DNA of 64,000 nt, from NCBI RefSeq assembly GCF_019649055.1, contig NW_026570235.1:248001-312000 (forward strand), written 5' to 3'. Positions within the stretch are counted from its first letter, which is position 1. Every line of letters begins with the position of its first letter. Made by a program: the position numbers and the translations under genes. This DNA comes from Paramacrobiotus metropolitanus. Taxonomy: Eukaryota > Tardigrada > Eutardigrada > Parachela > Macrobiotidae. Shown here in pieces: positions 22,901-33,081 of the stretch. The notes below the pieces were generated by a model that saw only the letters and a list, made by a program, of their open reading frames with translations, made no database searches and had not been told where the DNA came from.

Positions 22901-23521
22901 TACGATCTGTCTTTGCTGCTGGGGAACTGGGGTCGGTTGCCCAGTTCGTTCCAGGGATTCCTTGGGGACGTACCGGTACGGTGAAAGAGCCGAAATACCC
23001 GGGTCTAACCACGCGTTTCCGGGTCCAACCAAAGAATCCGGCCGACTTGTGTAGTCGGCTTTCTGGCACAAGTCGTCGTTGACGTCCGCCGCGTACATGG
23101 TTGGTCATTTTCCAAGAAAAGAACTGAAGTGTAGTGTCCATTCCGAAGTCGGTTCTCGACGGCGCTGTTTCTCAGCTAAACTGTTTCTCAGTCGGAAGGT
23201 CGGTTCTCGACCGTGCCGTTTCTCGGCAATGCCTCCTTGAAATTATTCCATGGGGATCGAGTTCCAATGTGGGAACTCGATCTTAACTGAGTGGACTTCG
23301 ACGGGTTTGTCGCCGCCGAAGTAATCTTCTTCTTCGTCATCGTCCGGCCAGGTCGGTTATGTGGCCGTATGTTCGGGTCCTCGGTTTACAAAGTCGTCGG
23401 GCCGCTCCGTTGAGACATCTCGTCGGTCTCATCTGTTTCTGGCCTGGGCGCTCCGCTCTGCTCTTCCTCGATTCCTGGCCGCTTGTTTGCGGAGCCGCAG
23501 CGAACGGTCGTGCGCCGGGTG
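19957..23521 (-). other. 3' untranslated region of the element, hairpin-rich
   Basis: No convincing coding frame. GGTCGGTTCTCGAC-type strings recur (21185, 23147, 23206). Hairpins: 20037-20052 (AATGTG loop), 20751-20765 (TGTGT), 21731-21745 (TTTGT), 22487-22503, 22514-22528, 22581-22595 (TTTGT), 22723-22766 (18-bp stem, two G-T pairs), 22876-22895, 23041-23059 (TGTGT), 23255-23282 (11-bp stem). The bases beside the left LTR on the minus strand (CCCGCCCAGAGGCA) are not a clear polypurine tract. Confidence 0.6.
23255..23282. repeat. Non-coding hairpin, 11-bp stem, AATGTG loop
   Basis: GATCGAGTTCC / GGAACTCGATC around AATGTG, perfect, in the 3' untranslated region. The same loop occurs with different arms at 20037-20052, 34758-34777 and 48725-48742. 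Confidence 0.9.
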
Positions 23522-25829
23522 CTATGTCATCCGACATCCAAGGTTCGTAGGGCGACGAGTTGAATCCGCTAGGCAAAGTTTTCTTTTCGCGGTACCAGCT
23601 GATGAATCGGTTGCGTCGTCGCTGGGATCTACGTGATCCTCACTAAAGGCATACTTTGTCGCATACCGTTCGTGGGTGTACAGCAAGTCACGCATCCAGA
23701 CAGCTAGGATAACACTTCTCATTGGTGTGCCGAGTTGGGCTACGAGGGTTTCCTACAGCCGTTGTATCATCTCATTCTGGTACAAGCCGTATAATGTATA
23801 ATGGCAGTAGTAATTGCCAAGTCGAGCTGCGAAGATGAATCGCAGAAATGCCGTGACTCCGTCTTGGGCCGTGTCAACTTCTCCTTCCGGAAGATGCTGG
23901 GTTAAATCCAGTGCTGCCCGAGCCGCGGTGATTACAAAGGCTGGGTGTGCGTCCGTGATGACGAACTGGGCAACACTCTCCAACTCGTCATGGGAGTATT
24001 CCCGAGCCCTAGTTGGCTCGCACGTGTTCCGTCCGGGCTGTACAATGGTATTTGAGCAAGACCGGGTCGGTCATCGACGGCAACGCGTTCGATCTAGTGT
24101 ACGGGTGTTCAACATTCGGCGCTGTGTGCGCGTTCATGTTGAAGTCGGCCGCCACTGATGTTGTTCGAACAGCGCCTGGTATCCGGATCGGACGAGGAAT
24201 TGACGAAGGTTTTCTACCATCCGCCAGATTTGTGGTCGGTACCGTTCCTCGTAATTCATGACGTTCATAATGTGGTTCGTCCTTTCGGTAGGTGTGCATG
24301 ACGACCTCGATTCCTTGTTGTCGAGCTCGGTCATAGCGAGGGTCTTCTCGGATCGGCACTTCCACCTTGTTGGCAGTTGTGCCAGGTCTGTTTGTTAAGT
24401 CGACCGTAAGTCCGATTCTTCTCCAGATCCAGCACGTTTTCCCGGTGGAGCTCGAGTTGGCTCCTTTCCGCTTCACGGATGGCGGCTCGTTGCGCTTCGA
24501 TTCTGTCTCGAAGATCAACTGGGCCGATCCGGTGTCGAAGGTCATGTCCCGCAAGGTTGCTCGGTCGGCGCTGCTGTTGAGCGCGATTTGTGATTCCGGA
24601 TTGAGGCTGAGAAACAGTTGACGGCCTGTGTGACCACTGGCGTTGCCCTGTGTGGGATTGCCATCAACTGTTCCTGAGTTGCCGGTGTGAAGGTGACTGG
24701 CTGTTGAGTTCCGTCCGGCATATTCTCATCATCGTATGATGCGCCGGTCATCGGTCGGTTCGAATCTCCGACGAAGACATCACGTATTGTAGGAGTTAAT
24801 TCTCGACTGTTGGGAACCCTGTGTGGGTGTCTGTACCCGAATCTTTATTTCCGGTTCGAAATCGGTCGGTGGTGGATGGACTCGCATTGTGGCGATCTTC
24901 CTATCGACCTCCTTTATCTTCTTCTGGTCGTCAAGTTGACGTTGCAGGTCCAACATCTGACGGTACTCGAACAGCCTATTTGTTAGACTGGTGGTCGAGT
25001 TTCTTCCCATCTCGGGTCGCGAGCTCGTTGTCGCTGAATTGTAGCCAGGTTGTCCTGTTCATATGACTCCAGTTGATTAATCAAGTATTCTCTGCCGGCT
25101 AGGTACCGGTATGCGCTCAAATTGCCAGCGACAACATTCAGGTATGCCGCCGCCTGAGCACGGTGTTGCGCTCCGGTGCCGGAAATTCGTTCGTTCGTAA
25201 GGATACGTGCACAACGCGCAGGGCATTCTGTTGTTGTCCTCGTTGCATTATCCATGCACTGTTGGCAGTCCACCGTAAAGGCTTCCGTTCGGGGCTCTTC
25301 CGTACGAGTCTGTCAAAACAAAAGTCAGCAAACCGTTTCTCGGTTGCATCCTATAATTTACACCCTATGATTACTACGGTCGGGCCAGGTCGGTTCTCGA
25401 ACTGGTCCAGGACGCCTTTGTGGTCGTCCAATGAGGTAAATCGACTTCTGTTGGTCGATGACGCCTGCGTGGTGTCACTGGGAGGAGGTCGGTTATGCCT
25501 CTCCCAACGCGTTCTGCGTTTCCTCATTCCCGTGTAGGTGCTTGCGACCTGCCGACTTGCTTGGTGCGAGTCGGCCAACTCGGTCGATTGTGCCGAGGTC
25601 GGTCGTTCCTTCGGTAAGTGTCCATGTCGATGATTTGATGGGTTTAAGGCGATAAACCGTTGACCGCCTGGGTCATCGGTGTTATGGCAAATCGTTGTTG
25701 GTAGAGTGCCTTCGATATGACGAATTCTAGTTCGTCGTCCAGGGAGTACTTTTCCGTCCGGCAATCGCCGGTTTGGCCTTGTATTTGGGATCGACCAGCT
25801 GTGGTTCCGTTGATGTCCACTGAACTCAA
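23522..25829 (-). CDS. Second polyprotein, C-terminal helical part
   Basis: Pieces in several frames: YSLDDELEFVISKALYQQ and PMTQAVNG (25644-25829); RAQAAAYLNVVAGNLSAY ... YLINQLESYEQD (24983-25273); MLDLQRQLDDQKKIKEVD (24780-25010); ERYRPQIWRMVENLRQFL (24134-24334); EYSHDELESVAQFVITDA ... ARLGNYYCHYTLY (23753-24005). An in-frame TAG at about 23753-23755 interrupts a frame that then continues ETLVAQLGTPMRSVIL to 23522; CAG to TAG is the simplest cause. All pieces look helical; none is recognised. Confidence 0.4.
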
Positions 25830-27089
25830 ACCGCGCTATAAGTTGGTGGAGTATTTTCCGCGGGTAAGTCCGTCAGGTGCCAGGACATTTCCATGCACGC
25901 TTCAATAGCGTGTATCCATCCTTCATATGTTGAAGGAGCCGGGTCTTTAGCCGGTGGGAACTCGTAGTACATCCGCTTTCCGCTGGTATATGTACGTATC
26001 AGCTTCCCTGCATGGTGTCGCCAATCGCCCGTTTCATCTACCTTCCAGTGTTGGAGGAGTTTGAAGGCGATTCTTGGTGTGGCGAACTTTGGTCCACGTG
26101 GCCAAGGCCTTCAGAGCGGCAATGTATACATCCATCCGGCGTCGTATTCCGAGACACTCGGCTTGGGTTTCAGCCGATTTAATGCCGGTATACTTCAACC
26201 TAACGTTGACCAGTGGGGAATATCGTCTGGTAGGACTTCTATCATATCCTCGTGAAAGTCCGAACGAAGTGGCTGGTGGTCGGAGTCGGGCGTCAGTGGT
26301 ACTCGTTTACCGTACTGACGAGGAACGTATACTCCGCCATCGTCTTCGTTGCCCTTGGGATCGTCGGCCTTGTCGCCGCTATCCTTCTCTTCAGGTTGTT
26401 TAGCTGGTATCTCCGGTTCGGCCTGCTGTTGCGGTGCCGAGCTCGATGGTGGTGGGGGTTTACCGTTTCCATCGTCGTCGTCGTCGTCATCCTTCGGCGA
26501 TCCATTTCCGGGTGTTCGGAAATCTTCGTCGTCATCTTCGTCTTCGGTTTCTTCCTCGGATGACGAGATCAGCTCGGATGACTTCGGTTCTTTCTTAGCC
26601 GGCTTAGTCGACTTCGTTTTGGTCGGCTTCGACTTTCCTTGTTGGGTCAAGTCCTGGTTCCGGCGAAATTTCCATCGGCGAGGACGGCGGAAGTGACTGT
26701 ACGTCCTTCGGTATAAACCGTCCCTTCGCACTCCGAGTTGGTTTGGCTGTGCTTGCTCGTCCCGCCGGAGCCGATGCCGTGCCGACATATGTTGTCGGTT
26801 CGTGCGGTGCTCGAGGTCGGGTCAAGGCTTGACTCGTCTTTGTGACGACTGTCCAGCCGTACGAGCTATATGCAGCAGGTGGCTGCATCGTCCGACGGTT
26901 GTTCGTTGAGTCGCTGTACTCCTCGGTAGGTTCCGTGCCGGCCGGAGGCTTGTCCTTGTTGACGTAAGACATCCGGAGGTTGAATTCACGCCGATGCTGT
27001 TCGGGATGAAGTTCGGCACGGTATACCTCACCGGTACGTCGCGTTCCGCGTTCGTCGTCTGAAGAGTGTGTGCGGTGACCAGTTCTCAA
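25826..27089 (-). CDS. Second polyprotein: acidic region and unrecognised Trp-rich domain
   Basis: 26604-27089 is a linker; 26195-26620 carries Lys-rich then strongly acidic runs (SSSEEETEDEDDDEDF, a D7 run). Past 26195 the frame shifts: MDVYIAALKALATWTK is followed, one shift later, by FATPRIAFKLLQHWKVDE, HHAGKLIRTYTSGKRMYY and EGWIHAIEACMEMSWHLT down to the TGA at 25826. The last part looks globular with conserved Trp residues, but I cannot name it. Confidence 0.4.
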
Positions 27090-27218
27090 TTCGGCCCTCT
27101 ATATGGCTGATGACATCATGTTGCCCTTCTTGTCCATGTACATCACGTTATATACACGGGCAATTTGGACCAAGTTCGATCCGCGGGGTTCCGAATGTAT
27201 CCGATGCACCGTGCAATT

Positions 27219-27506
27219 CTAGTCGGTGTATCGTCCGCGTTTTGCCGCTGCACTTTTAAGTGACTTTATGAGGTCCGGTTGGATCAGCTCAGCCATCCGT
27301 CCCCATTGTCGGTGAACGGCGACTGCTAATCCGTAGTCCAAAGTCCAGGCGACAATCTGCATCATGAGTTGATGCGTCAGCCATTTTCCGGTTTCGCCTT
27401 CGACCTGTACGTTGTTTGACAAGTCCTGTACCAAGGACTGGTAGATGTCCTTGCCGTTTTCCTTGGCGCTCCGTATACTACGGGTAACTTCGACGTACTC
27501 GAACTT
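27219..27506 (-). CDS. KilA-N-like DNA-binding domain in the second polyprotein
   Basis: Frame beginning FEYVEVTRSIRSAKENGKD. The C-terminal half aligns by eye with the KilA-N consensus: G-x-W-(V/L)-x3-L-x3-(L/I)-x2-W-x4-5-A-x2-V, seen here as GKWLTHQLMMQIVAW then LAVAVHRQW. KilA-N (related to fungal APSES) is a DNA-binding domain of large DNA viruses, phages and some transposons. The N-terminal half is poorly conserved. It ends at a stop at 27219. A further open stretch (SNLVQIARVYNVMYMDKKGN) follows in another frame. Assignment needs a profile search. Confidence 0.45.
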   Translation of the reverse strand, partial: KFEYVEVTRSIRSAKENGKDIYQSLVQDLSNNVQVEGETGKWLTHQLMMQIVAWTLDYGLAVAVHRQWGRMAELIQPDLIKSLKSAAAKRGRYTD

Positions 27507-27539
27507 TGCGGATTAATGTGTCGACCGGATCGTCCGGCT

Positions 27540-29017
27540 GTTCATCCGGGAGGCGTTCGCGTACATCGTCCGGGGCTGGCCACTGTGATTCATCCGTGTC
27601 CGCTCCGTGATCAAACATTTCCTTTAGGTCGCCTTTGTACCCTTCGTAGGGATCGCCGTCTCCATGGTCGGAGATCGAGTCCTTATCTTCAATGTCCGAG
27701 ACCTGATCGGATTCCACATCGGACTGTTGCTTCGATGTGGAAGGCTGATGTTGTTCGGGCGGAGTCGGTGGTTTGGTGGATTTCGTAGCCGACCTCCTGA
27801 AGTCTTAGCTGGCTTTGTGCCTGCTCGTTGCATGACTTCTTGAACTTCCGTTCTACCGCTTCCTTGTCGTGCGGTTCCTGTGCCTTCTCCTTCTGCGCGG
27901 TCCTTGTGGGCCGGCATCCGAAATATCCAGGTCATCGGACGACTTGTGTCGTTTAGCCGGGTTAGGTTTAGGCGCTTTGACCGTTGAGTCCGACTTCGGT
28001 TTGTCGGCTCCTTAGCCTCCGGCTTGACTGGTTTCTTCAAACTTCCGTCGGTTGCGGTTTAGGAGGCTGTTTCTGCTTCCTTCTTGGCCTTCCGTTTATC
28101 CTTGTGGGATTTTGCGGAATTGGCCGAGTTGATGACCTTGTGTCCTGATCGTCGTCGATCTGGACAGAAGGTTGTCTGGTCGGAGGGGAACTTTCATCTT
28201 AACGACGGGTTGTTGTACCGTCTTTTGGTCGACTTGGGTTCCGGAGCGGTGGTTTTGCGTGAGTCGGTGTAGCCGCTTGTAGGGCTTTAGGTCGGCTCCT
28301 TTCCGCTCGGTAATGTTCTCCCATTCGTTTCATCACGTCGGCCATCTTCTCGGTAAGTCGGTCGTGGTCGCGCCGAGCTTCCGTGGTGTTTCCAACTATA
28401 CTGGCACGTCGGATTCTCAGCGAATGCCAGAGTTCCTATCCTCTGGGTACGCCATGTCGATGCAGACGTCCTGTTCCAACCTCGTCAAGTCCTTTACATG
28501 TTGTAAGGCTAGGTCGTCATGGAATTCTCGCGACGAGTCTTGAGGTGGTTTCTCCTTGGCCGTACTCCGTTTGGTCGGTATGTTACCCGACTCGGTCGTC
28601 GACTCGTTCGTTCGAGACTCGTCTATTGTTAGACGTGGACCCGAGTGAACGGAGGTCGGTTCGTCCCTTGTGGTGACGTTTCGACCGTGGTTCCGACTCG
28701 CGCTTCCGAAGGGATGTTGTATCCATCGCTTCTTCGGTTTTCTTTGGTTTCGCAGGGTGTTCCGAGGTGAGAACTAGTGGTTTCTCAGTCGTCGGTTGAC
28801 TTGGCAGCTTAGTCGGCTGGGATGCTGATCGAGTCGGCGAAATCTGCTTTACCGGCGATCTACCCGTTTCGGTATAGATCCCTGTGCGCCGCTGCCTTTT
28901 GGTGCATGGAGTCGTCGGAGTCGATGTTGTCCGCGTTCTCTCTTCTTCGCTGCTATCCGACATTGTTATCGGAATCTTCTCGGTAACCTCTTCTCCAGGC
29001 CGAGGTTGAATCTCCAA
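27540..29017 (-). CDS. Second polyprotein, segment 5: low-complexity linker
   Basis: Open pieces at 28583-29017 (Ser/Thr/Pro/Lys-rich, QPTKLPSQPTTEKP), 27624-28040 and 27478-27717 (acidic, DPYEGYKGDLKEMFDHG ... QPDDPVDTLIRK). None is globular by eye. Frames change about every 400 bp. They connect the helical modules to the KilA-N-like domain. Confidence 0.35.
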
Positions 29018-29068
29018 TGTAGGCGCCCGGGTTGATGCTCGGGTTGCGGAGCCGCTGAATCGTCTGGA

Positions 29069-30273
29069 TCATGTTCGTATCCAGCGGAGTTGTCGTAACT
29101 CCTGCTTTCCGCATCGCAGAGTAACCAACCTTCTCAGGACTTTGTCTCTATCCTGGATGGTAGCATGGATCTTCTGGGCCATTTGAGTCTGTTGCTCTTC
29201 TGTCATGGTCCGATCTCGGATACCTCCTTGAAGTTGTGCTTCGTAGAGTATCCGTTGAAGGTCCAGCGTTTTGGCTTGTCCGACTAGTTTCTTATGGACG
29301 GCCGGAGTAAACAAGCTTTGCTCCCATCACTTTCCGCGACGGGCTCGGCTTCTCTTCGGCCGGTGGTAGGGAAGACGGAGTCGCCTTCAGGATTTCCAAG
29401 AGTTGTTCCTTGGTCCTGACTGGGACTGGTGATGGCGACTTCGACGGAAGAGCCGCCTGCGTGGTCCATGCTCTTCGACGTTATCCGTCGTTTTGGCTTC
29501 CGTGCAAACTTTGGTGAGTTCGATCCGCCTGGTTGGAGGATAAGTCGACCATCAGGTGTTCGTTCACTCTGTGGTTCTCTTTGTGAGAGCCCAGGTAACG
29601 TTGTAGGTCGTTCCAGGGGCTTAGGTCGGATTACTTCTGTTGTTCCGACTTCCTCCGAAGTATCCATCGGTTCATCGTCGCCTTCAAGTGGTGGTACTGG
29701 TACTTCGTCCATCGGCTCGTCTTGGTGACTCACCGGTGGAACTACCTGTGTCGGTTTGACAGGTTGTACCTTTGGCTTTTTCGCGGATGGCGGTCTCCTC
29801 GATTTCTTCTGTTCTTCCGCTTCTTTCCGCTTGTAGAAGTCGTCTACGAAAGACTGAATCATGGCTACCAATGTTTGTAGCCGTTCCTGATTCTTAGCCG
29901 ACCACACTGTTGTTGGTCGGAGGATGAATCGGGCTTCCTTGGTGTTATTCTCCAAGTGTCCGAGATTAATGTCGATCTGACAATACTGTGGACTCCGCTG
30001 GTCGGTTTCGTCCATCATTTTTCGGAGTTCGACGATAACAGCGTCCGCTCGCAGTAACTGTGTGTTAACTGCTTTTATCCATTCAAGGTCGGGTTTGGCT
30101 GGTGGGGCTGGAGGTGGAAGTCGGACGGAGTCGAAACTCGGTTTCCGAGCCGTCTGGATCTTTGTGATCCGAGACGACCGACCTTCAGCCATGGCGTTTG
30201 TTGCCACGCTGGTCGACTTCTCTTCTTCGTCCCGTTGCTTTTCCTCCTCGTACTCGTTCACCCTGGTTTCCAA
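29069..30273 (-). CDS. Second polyprotein, segment 4
   Basis: Two overlapping frames. 29284-30273 holds a module at ~29915-30100 (MMDETDQRSPQY turn) and a Lys/Pro-rich linker (KKSRRPPSAKKPKVQP). From ~29500 the alternative frame AWTTQAALPSKSPSPV ... KEQLLEILKATP reads better. 29069-29314 gives helices around HKKLVGQAKTLDLQRI and KIHATIQDRDKVLRRL, again a helix-turn-helix of about 60 residues. No known domain. Confidence 0.45.
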
Positions 30274-30408
30274 CCATGATGTAGTACGAATCAGGTGTTG
30301 TCGAGTCCTGGTCGTTTGGGGGGCGTCCGGATGACAAAGTCGTCGTATGAACCGAGCGTTATTTCCCAGGCCAGGATGTCTCGATCCAAGTCGTTTGCTT
30401 CCTGACTG

Positions 30409-32306
30409 TTATCGACACAGAAATTTCGGCGGGCTCTCATCTCTGTGATGAGTTCCGCTACTGGTCAACAGTTTGACTATATGTGGCGCGACCGTACTCG
30501 GCAACTCGTCCGTGTCCGGTATGGCTTCCATGATCCGAGCTTCTGTAGCCGGAGACATGGGCCGGTCGGCCATTTCCATCGGTTTCGATTGAGCCAAACT
30601 CGTTGTTGAGGTCGGCTGGAGCTGAATCCGAGCTGTTGTCGAAGTCGGTTTGCTCGAAGTAGTCGGCTGTTGCGGACCACGTTTTTCTCGGCGGATTCTT
30701 TCTGCCATCGAATCGCGTCGGAGCATGTCGATCTCTGCTTCTATATCCTGGACGTGCATCTGGGAAATCCTAAGTTGATCTCCGATTGCCGTCCGTATGT
30801 TGCGGATGGTCGGATCTGTTCCGTCCATACTGTCGACTTGTCGTTGTAAGTCGGCAGCAATCTTCTTAGCACGAGCCAACCTCCGATCAAGTTCTTCCCG
30901 CTGTTCGGCCATTGTGGGCTCGGGCGGTTGCTGTGAAGTAGTCGGCTGTGACTGAGTGGAAGTCGGCTGAACCCTTTGTGGGTTAGCTTCTAGGACTTTC
31001 CACAAATCTTCGACCCGCCTTGAGCAGATAGTATACTGCTGGTCCAAGGCGTCACGCATCTGTCTCTCCGTAGCGTTGTTAGGATCGAGCTCCCGGAGTT
31101 GTTTTCCGAGTCTTTCCATAACTTCGACCGCTTCTCGGTATTGATCTTCGACTTCACCGATGTTGACTTCTTTTTGTTCAACTACTTCGGTGAATGGAAG
31201 TTCGACGTCGAGTCCAACTGATGGGACTGGAGAAGGTGTTCTCTCCCGAGCTGGTACTGGCGCTCCCGCTTTGTTCGGGTTAGCCAAGTACTGTTTGACG
31301 TAGTCGATCACCGACTGGAGTGCTTCGATTAGCCGGTCTCGGTTCGGACCTGGCGGTGGAATTTCCCATGAGCCTAGAGTATCGGCCCAATCCAACTCGA
31401 GTCGTAATGCTCGGTCGATCCGGGTGAGGTCGGTTTCCTCTTGTTCCGTTAAGGTTCCACTGAGTCGGTGAAAGAAGATGTCGGCTAAATCCTGTCCAGC
31501 CTGGGTAATTATGTCCATGTTGGCAATTGGGTTTTCCATCGGTGTTGTGCCGACTAGAGTCATCACCGCTGTCGTAGTCGGTGGTGCTCGACGAGGTGGC
31601 GATGGGGTCGGAATCCGCTTAGAGTATGCCGGTTCCGCGTCGAGGATCTCTGTGATCCGTTCGACTACCGACCTGAGTTGCCGTTCGTCGGCCTCGGTTG
31701 GTTCACTTTACCCATGAGGATGTCCGCCTTTTTCAGGTAGGCCATCAGGTCGTTCATCTTCTGTCTCGCCACTTTAAGAGTTTCAGGATCGGACGGTGTC
31801 TCGTTGACAAAGGATCGCTGGAGGTGTTCCAGTAGATTCCACCCGTCGGTTATTATTCCAGCCATCTTTTCCCTGCGGCTTTTCCGCATTGCCGAGTGCA
31901 TTTCCATGGCCGATGAGGTCGACGGTAATGCGTCCGAAGTCTCCGTGTCGGAGTCGGCTGGTCGGCGTTGGCTTCGGCTATAGTCCCGCAGCTGGTTTAT
32001 GCCGTTCTGGACAAGTTGGGAATGGACTCCCGGTTCAATCACGCCTGGTTGTATCAGGTTTCTCACAAGTTGTATGTGAGTGGTGAATTCGGAGATTGTC
32101 TTCTGAGCGTTCGGCTCGAATCCCTTCTCAGCGCGCTGCTGAATCCGTTTCAGGACATCTTCTGCCTCTTGTATGGCAATTCTGCCCTGGGCGATGACTG
32201 TGTCGCTTGCCAAGGTTGTCAACGTTACGGCCTGTGTGGTCGTTGTTGGCGTTAAAACTGAGGCAAGGTGGACTTGCTGTTCCTCCGACTGGATACGTCT
32301 GTCCAA
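30409..32306 (-). CDS. Second polyprotein, segment 3 (two frames)
   Basis: Frame one (31665-32306) begins with TPTTTTQAV and long helices (EAEDVLKRIQQRAEKG). A one-base shift near 31700 joins it to frame two (continuing to 30409) through ERQLRSVVERITEILDAEP. Frame two contains modules at ~30978-31158 (ELDPNNATE turn) and ~30690-30910 (SMDGTDPTI turn), separated by QPTTSQQPPEPT. It ends with a helix PDTDELPSTVAPHIVKLL. Unknown function, same architecture as 33078-35318. Confidence 0.55.
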
Positions 32307-32370
32307 GTCGGTGTGCCGATTGTACAGTTGTTTGTACTGGTCGAGTAAGGCTTGGAATTCTTGAGGGTGG

Positions 32371-33081
32371 CTATCGTCCCTGTTGGAAGAGTAGCCATCC
32401 GTTGCCTAGTTTCGTTCGACTGGGCGATGACATCCTCCCGTTCCTTTTTTTTAATTCGGCCAATCTTCGGATGCGTTCCGAGTTAGACACTTGGGGGTCC
32501 AGTGGTGTCCCCTGGCGACCTGTGTGGTTGCCGGCGGTGGTGACGATATCGGTGAAGTTCTGATGTCTTCGGAATCGTCGTAGATCCTTCCGTGTTGGAG
32601 GTCGAGAACTTCTCGACCAACCAGCCCTGTCTATACGGCCTATGGCTGCTCGAAGTCGGTTCTTATCCTCCTTTGTGGTAGGCGTACCAGACTTCATCAG
32701 ATCCTCAACCGACTTTATGTCGGTTATGAGATCGTTAATCTTATTAAACTTGAAGTCGAGGCTTCCCGACCAGGCGTGGTCGTAGATGTGTTGAATGGTC
32801 TGTTTGCCTATGAGAATCGCCTTCCAAGCTTCTGTCGGCTGGCCATCCGCTGCGATCTGAGCTGTCATTACGTGATAGGACGGAACCTGTTGTTCGGCAC
32901 CTTGTGGGTCGCTCTGGATCATCTGTTGTATCCGTCGAACGTGTTGGTTCAGCCGTACGGCCTGGTCGTCTGTGGCCGGGTATCCTGGTGCTGTGAGTCG
33001 TCCAGCTATCCGGAGACTTGTGTGAAGGGCGCTGATTCTAGTGGCTGTCCCGTCCACAGTCGTCTGGGTCTGTGGTGTCAT
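32371..33081 (-). CDS. Second polyprotein, segment 2
   Basis: The ATG at 33081-33079 overlaps the preceding TGA as ATGA. Helical segments (TRISALHTSLRIAGRL, NKINDLITDIKSVEDLM) continue the modular pattern. The frame is probably wrong between ~32640 and 32520, where another frame gives VGREVLDLQHGRIYDD and PPPATTQVA. It is wrong again after the A8 run at 32445-32452, where a one-base shift gives KEREDVIAQSNETRQR. So at least three frameshifts lie in 0.7 kb. Confidence 0.5.
   Translation of the reverse strand: MTPQTQTTVDGTATRISALHTSLRIAGRLTAPGYPATDDQAVRLNQHVRRIQQMIQSDPQGAEQQVPSYHVMTAQIAADGQPTEAWKAILIGKQTIQHIYDHAWSGSLDFKFNKINDLITDIKSVEDLMKSGTPTTKEDKNRLRAAIGRIDRAGWSRSSRPPTRKDLRRFRRHQNFTDIVTTAGNHTGRQGTPLDPQVSNSERIRRLAELKKRNGRMSSPSRTKLGNGWLLFQQGR

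Noticed and set aside
22441-23141. Short frames in the element's 3' region as extra genes
   Set aside because: No protein-like sequence on either strand; the open stretches follow from G/C-rich repeats and hairpins.
26252-26696. Long plus-strand open frames opposite the element's coding strand, here and at 44518-45348, 36679-37299 and elsewhere
   Set aside because: They mirror minus-strand low-complexity regions (acidic runs become Ser/Val runs) and contain no motif. They are treated as shadows.
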